Below, piece after piece: positions 57,362 through 64,000 of a stretch of DNA of 64,000 nt. Within the stretch, counting starts at the first letter, position 1. Every line of letters begins with the position of its first letter. Origin of the DNA: Gilvimarinus algae (GTDB lineage Bacteria; Pseudomonadota; Gammaproteobacteria; Pseudomonadales; Cellvibrionaceae); NCBI RefSeq assembly GCF_030518215.1, contig NZ_JAULRT010000035.1, forward strand, positions 372,001 to 436,000, in the 5' to 3' direction. The position numbers and the translations under genes were made by a program. Under the pieces are notes generated by a model that was not told the DNA's origin, searched no databases, and saw only the letters and a list, made by a program, of their open reading frames with translations.

Positions 57362-58807
57362 ATGTTTCGCACCTCTTTAATCAGTCTGGGCGTATGCAGT
57401 GTTCTGGTGCTGTCAGCTTGCGGCAGTGATGATAACGACAACGACCAGAGCGCTTCGAGTGTCGCATCCTCTAGCAGCAGTTCGTCGGTTAGCTCGGCCA
57501 GCAGCTCGGTAGAGTCCAGCAGTTCAGTCAGCTCCTCAAGCAGCGTGTCGCTCACTCAGGTCAGTGGGTTGGCCGCCGTCGGCGCTGCTTTAAGCAATGC
57601 GACAGTAACGGCCCATTGCGCCGACGGCAGCAGCTTTACCACAGCGGTGGTGACAAACAGCCAGGGCGCCTTTAGCGGCTCAGTCACCACCGGCGCTCTG
57701 CCCTGCGCCCTGCAAGTGCAGGGCGGCAATCCGCCAGTAAAGCTTCACAGTTATACCGACACGGGCGGGCACGTCAATATCACCCCCTTTACCGATCTGG
57801 CACTGGCCAATGCCACCAACCTCTCGCCGGAAGAGTGGTTTACTGACCCGGATTGGTCGCTGATCACCAATAATATCGCCACGGCCACCGCAGAGCTGGA
57901 AACGGCTTTGGAAGAGGCCGGCTACGATTTACCCGCCGGCGATTTTGCGCCTTTTACTCAAAGTTTCGCCATAGGCGACGAGTGGGATCAGGTGCTGGAC
58001 CAGCTGCAGCTGGCGATCGATCAATCGGCAAGTATCGACGGCTACATCGCCCTGCTGGAGTTGGTGCGTCAGGGCAGCCTGGCCAGCTTGCCCGCTGGGT
58101 CGACCTCAAGCTCCAGTAGCTCGGTGTCTCAGAGCTCATCCAGCAGTAGCAGCTCTTCTTCAAGCGCAAGCTCTGTATCAGGCGGAGGTTCGGCAGAACA
58201 ATGCTTTAACGCCGAACTGTTCAGCGAGGGAACGCAAATTATTGGCGAGTATCGCACCACCGACGGCGCCAGCGGGGCGGTGATTGACTTTACCTACGAC
58301 CAAACCATTTTTGGCTCGAAAGCCTTCAATGGCCAGAGCGCTCGCTATGCAATATCCGATACCACCGCTACAGGCGCTGCACCCTCACAAAGCACCACGA
58401 CGAGTTATTTTACCGTCAATGCGGCAGCCGCGCGCTCGGAGGCTTTGGGCGTTGAGGTAGTCACCCAATCGCCTATCAGCACAACCACCGTTACGCAAAA
58501 CAACCCCGGACGACTCACCCGTTACGATCTGAACCCAGGTGAAAGCTACTCACAAACCTTCACGGCAACCACTCAGGTAATGGGTTTTGACGTGGATAGC
58601 GACATCAGTTTTACCACCACGTTTACAGGTATTGAAGAGGTGACGGTACCGGCCGGGACCTACTCGGCCTGTCGCTTTGACTCTGAAGAGGGCGGTTTGC
58701 AAACCACCCGCTGGTTTGCGGTGGAAAAAGGCATAGAGTTGAAAGTGATTTCCGATGGGGATGAGACCGTGTATGTGTCTGGCTCTGTCAATGGACAGGC
58801 TTTCTAA
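57362..58807 (+). CDS. lipoprotein with poly-Ser linkers
   Basis: This lipoprotein of 481 aa has a lipobox (VLVLSAC, about residue 20) and two Ser-rich linkers, at about 30-60 and 250-280. The first folded part (about 62-245) resembles a carboxypeptidase-regulatory-like beta domain: 'SGLAAVGAALSNATVTAHCA'. The second (about 285-481) is beta-rich, with 'EVTVPAGTYSACRFDSEEGG', as in extracellular DUF proteins. Ser linkers of this kind are a hallmark of Cellvibrionales surface proteins. The role is unknown. It follows the histidine kinase by 95 bp on the same strand. Confidence 0.75.
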   Translation: MFRTSLISLGVCSVLVLSACGSDDNDNDQSASSVASSSSSSSVSSASSSVESSSSVSSSSSVSLTQVSGLAAVGAALSNATVTAHCADGSSFTTAVVTNSQGAFSGSVTTGALPCALQVQGGNPPVKLHSYTDTGGHVNITPFTDLALANATNLSPEEWFTDPDWSLITNNIATATAELETALEEAGYDLPAGDFAPFTQSFAIGDEWDQVLDQLQLAIDQSASIDGYIALLELVRQGSLASLPAGSTSSSSSSVSQSSSSSSSSSSSASSVSGGGSAEQCFNAELFSEGTQIIGEYRTTDGASGAVIDFTYDQTIFGSKAFNGQSARYAISDTTATGAAPSQSTTTSYFTVNAAAARSEALGVEVVTQSPISTTTVTQNNPGRLTRYDLNPGESYSQTFTATTQVMGFDVDSDISFTTTFTGIEEVTVPAGTYSACRFDSEEGGLQTTRWFAVEKGIELKVISDGDETVYVSGSVNGQAF

Positions 58808-58825
58808 CCCGTCTCTATAAAAAAC

Positions 58826-58861
58826 CTGCCCCTTGCCTGTTACTAATATAGCTAGGGGCAG
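58826..58861. terminator. terminator between lipoprotein and M16 genes
   Basis: CTGCCCCT (58826-58833) pairs with AGGGGCAG (58854-58861). On the minus strand GTTTTTTATAG follows, a clear terminator for the M16 peptidase message; on the plus strand the T-run is weak. Confidence 0.75.
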
Positions 58862-58868
58862 TGCTGTT

Positions 58869-61673
58869 TTAGCGGCTGCCCTGCAGCGACACTTCAACGG
58901 GCTGAGCCTCTCCATCAATCAGCAACGATTGATAGAGCTGCTCCACCTCGGCTTTTCCTGTGGCGGAAATTTCGCTGATCAACTTGTTCCTTGTATTAAA
59001 TTGATCGTTTCCCCGGTAAAAATCATTGAGAAAGCGCGGATAATCATCGTAAAAGTTGCCTGGGGGCTGATTGATCTGAGCGATTACGCTCTCGCGCAGC
59101 GTCTCAAAGACCGCCGGCTCAATGGCGGTGAGCTCGGCTGGATAGGACTGGACGAAATCGGTAAATCTCTGGCTTAAATCGTCGAGCTCGGTGTTGGTGG
59201 TTTGGGCATAGAGAATAAAGCCCCAGTAGTCGCCAATGCGATCAATGCTCGAGCCGACCACATAACCTACTTGATCTTCCGTGCGCAGCTTATTGTAAAA
59301 AGCCTGATGAAACACAGAGTTGAGCAGCAGCAAGCGCGCACCTATACCCAGATCGGCCACTGGTGAATAGAACGCCTGCAGGAGGGCGTTATCCGTGTGC
59401 TGGGTCTCCCCAGCATACGTCAGGGCTTGGCCCACCTCAGGCGTGCGGTACTGACTCAGATAGCGCTCGCGCTTTTGCCATTCGCCCGGGAGCTGATTCT
59501 TAGTAGTAGCAACCAGTTGCTTGACCATCTGTCGATTGTAATTGCCAAAAGCGAAAATTCGAATTCGATTTTTTACGACCAGCTCGTGCTGATAGCGATT
59601 GATTTTCTCCAGCGTGATGGCTTGACTCGCCTCGCGCAGTTGTTCATCGCTCCAGCTGGGCGTCGACATTAAACGATCGAGCTCGGTAAACAACTGGCGG
59701 TTGGGGTCGGCTTTGGCACGACCGTCTAGCCAGTCTCTGAATCCCTCCATGGCAATGGTAAACGACTGTTCATCCACTTCCATTTCCACCCAGCGTTTTA
59801 GCAGGCGAGAATAGAGCAGAGGGTGCTTTTCACTGTAGCCTGAAAGGGTCAGAGCGTGGTTATCGCGGGGCCGTTCAATGCCAATGCCGATCCCGGCGCG
59901 TCCGGCCTTGTCCCGCAAGGCAGTGGTCTGCAGGGCAAAAATCCGGTTGATCAGATCGCTCATTACCCGGTTTTCAGCGCTCAACTGAGGTAACTCGGTA
60001 TTGAACATGATCTGCACGTAGCCGTGCTCTGACGGGTGGTACATGCTGTGCGCAAGCCAGGCCTCAATGCCCTCTTCACTCACCACTTGTACCGGCGTGT
60101 CGATACTCGGTTCGATCACTTTGGCATTGGCAGAGCTGAACAGATCGTTCTCCTCGGGCAGGGCCAGAGTCATTTTCTCTGCCAGGGTTTGCCACTGTTG
60201 TAACTCCTGTTCGGTAAAGGACTGAATCCGGTATTGACCTTCGTAATAGGGAATAGCCGTGTCTACGTCGACCTGAGGGTTGATATGCCATATGCGCGCG
60301 TTGTTCAGTTTGAGCTGTTGCAACACATCATCAATAGCCTCGGGATCAAAGCGCTCGTAGACATAGTGAAAGTCAATCAGGTGTGCCAGGGGTACGTCAA
60401 ACAGAGAGCTTGAAAATCCAATTGCCTGGTTGAGTGGGTTGGGCATTTGCAAATCCGCAAACTGCTTTTCCACCATGGCTTTGTATTCGCGAAAATAAGT
60501 CTCGTCCACACCGTCTTTACGGATTTTGTCCAGGTACGCAAATACCGTAGCAATGATGTCATCCTCATGCTCGAGACCGGACTCAGTCACACCGATGTTC
60601 ACCATAAACATGCCGTCAGGACCATAATAATCCGGGCTGATGCTCGCGGTGAAGTCGTCCACCCAGCCCTTTTTGCGCAAGACTTCAGCGGCTGTTCCCG
60701 GCTCTTCGGAACTGATCAAATTGGCGAGGTAGCGGTTGGGCTTTACTGGCCATTGGTCGGTGTTGTCTTCAATAGCGAATTCAATCACTAACTGGCGGGT
60801 TGGTTTTTGCGGGCGATAGTAGATGTGTTGCCCGGTGACCTTTTCCGTCAGGCCTCTTTTTGCTATTTCAGCACGCTCTACCTGGCGGTTGGGAATTTCA
60901 GAAAAGTGCTCTCGCGCAAGCACCTCCAGACTATCCAGCGATTGTTTGCCAAACAACGCCAGCTTCATGTTGTTGGCCGAATAGTGCTCCTGATAGAAGC
61001 TGAGCATGGTTTCGTAGAGTGGCATACCCGGCTGATCCACCAGTGTTTGCAGATTGCCGACACTCATGCGACTGGCTGGGTTAGCTGGGTCTGCGGTTAC
61101 GCCCCGGAGACGATTAATGATCCGGCCATCTTGTTTTCGTCCCATAGACCACTCGCTGTCCACGGCGTGACGCTCTTTGTCACTGTACTCGCGGTCAAAT
61201 GTCGGGGATTTAAAATAGTCGCTGTAGCGATCCAGTGCTTCAGCGAAAGCGCCTTCGCCAATCTGGAAAAAGTAGTTGGTATGATCGGTGGCCGTATAGG
61301 CATTGCTGAAGCCAGCGTTTTGCTGGACAAACGTCTGAAAACTGTTGGGTTCGGGGTATTTTTCGGTACCCAGAAACAGCATGTGCTCGAGATAGTGAGC
61401 AAGCCCTGGAATTTCGGGCGGGTTTTGATAGCTGCCGACACCAACACTGAGAGACGCGCCCGAAACCTCGATACTGGTATCGGATATAAGCACCACCTGC
61501 AGCTCATTGGGCAGAGTGATAGAGCGGTATTCGCGCTCATCGTTGGGGCTTTTACGAATGTTTTGGGCGCTGCTTTGCTCTTCCCCCAGACCTCGCTGAG
61601 TGGCGCTCGGTGCACAGGCTGCAACAGAAACCAGCGCTACCATGACTATGAAAAAGTTTTTTAGTGCCGTCAT
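58869..61673 (-). CDS. M16 insulinase-like metallopeptidase, lipoprotein
   Basis: This peptidase of 934 aa has a lipobox (LVSVAAC, Cys20) and the inverted zinc motif HYLEH ('GLAHYLEHMLFLGTEKYPEP') near residue 92, with a downstream Glu expected as third ligand in the 'ERHAVDSEW' stretch. It has the tandem M16 domain layout of pitrilysin (PtrA, about 960 aa), which degrades small peptides in the periplasm. The lipid anchor differs from soluble E. coli PtrA. It follows uppP by 18 bp. Confidence 0.92.
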   Translation of the reverse strand: MTALKNFFIVMVALVSVAACAPSATQRGLGEEQSSAQNIRKSPNDEREYRSITLPNELQVVLISDTSIEVSGASLSVGVGSYQNPPEIPGLAHYLEHMLFLGTEKYPEPNSFQTFVQQNAGFSNAYTATDHTNYFFQIGEGAFAEALDRYSDYFKSPTFDREYSDKERHAVDSEWSMGRKQDGRIINRLRGVTADPANPASRMSVGNLQTLVDQPGMPLYETMLSFYQEHYSANNMKLALFGKQSLDSLEVLAREHFSEIPNRQVERAEIAKRGLTEKVTGQHIYYRPQKPTRQLVIEFAIEDNTDQWPVKPNRYLANLISSEEPGTAAEVLRKKGWVDDFTASISPDYYGPDGMFMVNIGVTESGLEHEDDIIATVFAYLDKIRKDGVDETYFREYKAMVEKQFADLQMPNPLNQAIGFSSSLFDVPLAHLIDFHYVYERFDPEAIDDVLQQLKLNNARIWHINPQVDVDTAIPYYEGQYRIQSFTEQELQQWQTLAEKMTLALPEENDLFSSANAKVIEPSIDTPVQVVSEEGIEAWLAHSMYHPSEHGYVQIMFNTELPQLSAENRVMSDLINRIFALQTTALRDKAGRAGIGIGIERPRDNHALTLSGYSEKHPLLYSRLLKRWVEMEVDEQSFTIAMEGFRDWLDGRAKADPNRQLFTELDRLMSTPSWSDEQLREASQAITLEKINRYQHELVVKNRIRIFAFGNYNRQMVKQLVATTKNQLPGEWQKRERYLSQYRTPEVGQALTYAGETQHTDNALLQAFYSPVADLGIGARLLLLNSVFHQAFYNKLRTEDQVGYVVGSSIDRIGDYWGFILYAQTTNTELDDLSQRFTDFVQSYPAELTAIEPAVFETLRESVIAQINQPPGNFYDDYPRFLNDFYRGNDQFNTRNKLISEISATGKAEVEQLYQSLLIDGEAQPVEVSLQGSR

Positions 61674-61691
61674 ACGAGCGTCCTTTTATCC

Positions 61692-62525
61692 TTAACTGAA
61701 CAGGTAGATCAAGTAGCCACCGAGCAGCAGTCGGTAGATGACAAACGGCTGCATGCCGAGTTTTTTAATGAGAATCAAAAACCAGTGTATGCAGGCGTAA
61801 GCGCTGATGGCCGAAATCGCTGTGCCCACCAGCAAGTGATCAAAGCGCACTGCCTGGGGCTCGCCAATGATCTCAACGCTTTGCAAAAGCGCGGCCAAGG
61901 CAATAACCGGAATGCTGAGCAAGAATGAAAATCGCGCGCTGGCTTCTCGCGTTAAACCCAATAAGAGCCCGGCGGTCATGGTAATGCCTGAGCGCGATGT
62001 GCCAGGAATCAGCGCCAGAATTTGCGCCAGAGCAATACCGGTAATCTGGCGTACAGAGAGTTGGTATTCACTCTTGCATAGGGAGCTGTCATCACGATCG
62101 CCGGTTTTGACACGCCGCGAGTAACGCCAATCAGCCCAGCCAAGCAATAAGCCAAAAACAATCAGGCTGTAACCCATGTAGACGCCCGAGCGCATGTGAT
62201 CTTCGATGTAGCTTTTCACTAGCAGACCAACCAGGCCGACCGGGATGGTTGCCAAGAGCACAGCCCAAGCCAGACGGGCCTCTGCGCTTTTGTCACCGTT
62301 TACCAGACTTGAGATCCAGGCGCGCGCAAGCCGCGCAATGTCTTGCCGGAAGTAGGCGAGCACCGCCAGAAGGCTGCCAAAGTGAACGGCTATGTCAAAA
62401 GCCAACCCCTGATCAGGCCAGTCGGTAAACAGGGGCACAAGCAACAAATGGGCACTGCTGGACACCGGCAAAAATTCGGTGAGCCCCTGAATCAGAGCGA
62501 GGACGACTACTTCAAGCCATTGCAC
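61692..62525 (-). CDS. uppP: undecaprenyl-diphosphatase
   Basis: UppP (BacA) removes a phosphate from undecaprenyl diphosphate, so that the lipid carrier can be reused in peptidoglycan synthesis. The 277-aa sequence has about eight membrane helices and both family motifs: 'EFLPVSSSAHL' near residue 17 and 'IPGTSRSGIT' near residue 173. It is first described in bacitracin resistance. It lies 14 bp after glmU and 18 bp before the M16 gene, in one minus-strand operon. Confidence 0.97.
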   Translation of the reverse strand: MQWLEVVVLALIQGLTEFLPVSSSAHLLLVPLFTDWPDQGLAFDIAVHFGSLLAVLAYFRQDIARLARAWISSLVNGDKSAEARLAWAVLLATIPVGLVGLLVKSYIEDHMRSGVYMGYSLIVFGLLLGWADWRYSRRVKTGDRDDSSLCKSEYQLSVRQITGIALAQILALIPGTSRSGITMTAGLLLGLTREASARFSFLLSIPVIALAALLQSVEIIGEPQAVRFDHLLVGTAISAISAYACIHWFLILIKKLGMQPFVIYRLLLGGYLIYLFS

Positions 62526-62539
62526 AGGCGCCTTCTCAA

Positions 62540-63901
62540 CTATTGTTTAACCGGCCGCTGCCAGCCGGCGATGTTACGTTGCTTGCCGCGAGCGATTGCC
62601 AACTCGTGCTCACCGGTACTGCGGGTAATGGTGCTACCCGCCGCCACGGTGGTACCCGAGGCCAGTGCTACCGGGGCTACCAGAGCGGTGTTGGAGCCCA
62701 CGAAACAATCATCGCCAATCTCGGTACGAAATTTATTCACACCGTCGTAGTTACAGGTAATGGTGCCAGCGCCGATGTTAACTCCCTTGCCCATATCGCA
62801 GTCGCCGATGTAGCTCAGATGATTTACCTTGCTGCCCACACCGATCACAGACTTTTTCACTTCGACGAAGTTTCCCACGCGGGCCGTTTTTTGTAGGTGC
62901 GTTCCCGGGCGTAGCCGCGCGTAGGGGCCCACCGAACACCGCTCCTCGACGTGGGCCGCCTCCAACACACTGTTGGCTTCGATGCGCGAGCCGGCGCCAA
63001 TGTGCGAATTTTTTATCACGCAGTTAGGGCCTATGGTTACGCCGTCACCCAGGCTGACCTCGCCTTCGATAATGACGTTGATATCAATAAACACATCCTC
63101 ACCAAAGTGCAGCTGACCGCGGCAGTCAAAACGCCCAGGGTCGGCCAAAGCGAGACCTTGGGACATAAAAGTATCTGCCAGATGACGCTGGTAGAGCCGC
63201 TCAAGTTTGGCTTGCTGAATTCGGTTGTTCACGCCCTCGACTTCCCAGCCGAGCGAAGGCTGGCAGGCGTTTATGGCGATACCTTCGGCAGAGGCCATAG
63301 CGATAATGTCGGTCAGGTAGTATTCGCCTTGGGCATTGTCGTTATTCAGCTGACCCAGCCAGCGCTTCAAAGCGGAATTAGGGACCGCCATAATACCGGT
63401 GTTGATCTCGGTGATCGCCTTTTGCTCGGCGCTGGCGTCCTTTTCTTCAACAATCTGGGTAATGCGGCCGTCACTGTCGCGAAGAATACGGCCGTAGCCG
63501 GTGGGATTGCCCAGCACCACTGTGAGTAACCCAAGAGCCTCGTCGCCGGCACTTAACAGTAAGGCACTTAAGGTATCGGCGCTGATTAACGGCACATCGC
63601 CGTAGAGAATCAGGGTAACACCGCTATCCGATAAGTGGGGCAGGGCTTGTTGCACCGCATGGCCGGTGCCCAGTTGCTCCGGTTGATCCACCAAAATCAA
63701 TTCTCGGCCCGCCACTTCGCTGGCCACCTGATCGCGACCATAACCAAGGACAAGGATGGGGTGTTGGGCAGTGCCAGGCAATGTACTGCACGTATCCAGT
63801 AGGTGGCAGAGCATGCTCTTACCCGCAATTTGCTGCAACACCTTGGGCTTGGTGGAGCGCATACGGGTGCCTTTGCCGGCGGCTAAAATCACAATATCCA
63901 A
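62540..63901 (-). CDS. glmU: bifunctional UDP-GlcNAc synthase
   Basis: GlmU acetylates glucosamine-1-phosphate and then joins it to UTP, giving UDP-GlcNAc. The N-terminal uridylyltransferase shows DIVILAAGKGTRM, and hexapeptide repeats fill the C-terminal acetyltransferase ('GPYARLRPGTHLQKTARVGN'). With the TTG start at 63901, GAGG 8 nt before it, the length is 453 aa, the usual size; a longer frame to 63991 adds an unlikely 30-residue lead. The real promoter lies at or beyond the window edge. It heads the glmU-uppP-M16 operon. Confidence 0.96.
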   Translation of the reverse strand: MDIVILAAGKGTRMRSTKPKVLQQIAGKSMLCHLLDTCSTLPGTAQHPILVLGYGRDQVASEVAGRELILVDQPEQLGTGHAVQQALPHLSDSGVTLILYGDVPLISADTLSALLLSAGDEALGLLTVVLGNPTGYGRILRDSDGRITQIVEEKDASAEQKAITEINTGIMAVPNSALKRWLGQLNNDNAQGEYYLTDIIAMASAEGIAINACQPSLGWEVEGVNNRIQQAKLERLYQRHLADTFMSQGLALADPGRFDCRGQLHFGEDVFIDINVIIEGEVSLGDGVTIGPNCVIKNSHIGAGSRIEANSVLEAAHVEERCSVGPYARLRPGTHLQKTARVGNFVEVKKSVIGVGSKVNHLSYIGDCDMGKGVNIGAGTITCNYDGVNKFRTEIGDDCFVGSNTALVAPVALASGTTVAAGSTITRSTGEHELAIARGKQRNIAGWQRPVKQ

Positions 63902-64000
63902 GGCAAGTACCTCTATTATCACTGGCTCATTCTGGCTGCATGATACCAAGAAGTACTGGCGGCTGCGGGAGAGTCTCGCGGGGCAAAACAAAAAAGGCAG

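Overview
The window looks like chromosome of a polysaccharide-degrading marine or soil gammaproteobacterium of the Cellvibrionales type (Cellvibrio, Saccharophagus, Teredinibacter, Marinimicrobium and relatives). The signs are a multidomain GH18 chitinase with CBM5/12 and PKD modules, a GH11 xylanase lipoprotein, a CBM2 exported protein, a lipoprotein with poly-serine linkers, and glmU and glmS on the same strand near each other. The placement is an inference; no rRNA or tRNA gene is present to confirm it. I count 50 protein-coding genes, no RNA genes, no insertion sequences and no CRISPR.

Layout. 1-1162 has no gene I can defend. 1163-10829 holds small conserved and stress genes: a TIGR02647-like protein, an Nramp-like transporter, two CsbD copies, a coupled FAD protein and DUF1622 pair, a DUF6231-like protein, a DUF3617 protein, and a divergent LysR/NmrA pair. 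11063-19141 holds an AT-rich orphan gene behind ilvD, a small exported protein, a CBM2 protein and the chitinase. 19711-27516 holds a GST/VOC pair with a divergent LysR, a large lipoprotein, a P-loop nucleotide-kinase-like protein, a homocysteine methyltransferase-like gene with a divergent TetR, and the GH11 xylanase. 27842-41575 holds a CadC-like membrane regulator, several membrane or small proteins packed with overlapping 3' ends, a divergent acyltransferase/LytTR pair, a chemotaxis receptor, an Atm1-type ABC exporter and an S9 peptidase. 41695-49625 is a two-partner secretion (TPS) locus. 49751-55044 holds tlyA, glmS, a DeoR regulator and a response regulator. 55140-58807 is the partner histidine kinase and a Ser-rich lipoprotein. 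58869-63901 is a glmU-uppP-M16 protease operon.

Working together. GlmS and GlmU make UDP-GlcNAc and UppP recycles the undecaprenyl carrier, so the right end serves the cell envelope. The chitinase has a full candidate control region: a CRP-type site, a sigma70-like promoter and a LacI-type palindrome over the predicted start, which suggests catabolite control plus a sugar-responsive repressor. The TPS exoprotein also has a CRP-type site.

The most unusual item is that exoprotein. It is about 2066 residues and joins an FHA-type secretion domain, GLUG repeats, MBG repeats and a C-terminal OmpA-like peptidoglycan-binding domain. Ser stands where OmpA domains normally carry a ligand-contacting Asp. 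This suggests a TPS adhesin held by its own C-terminus at the periplasmic cell wall. Next in interest are the chitinase control region, the duplicated csbD units with conserved flanks, and two intrinsic terminators lying just upstream of genes.
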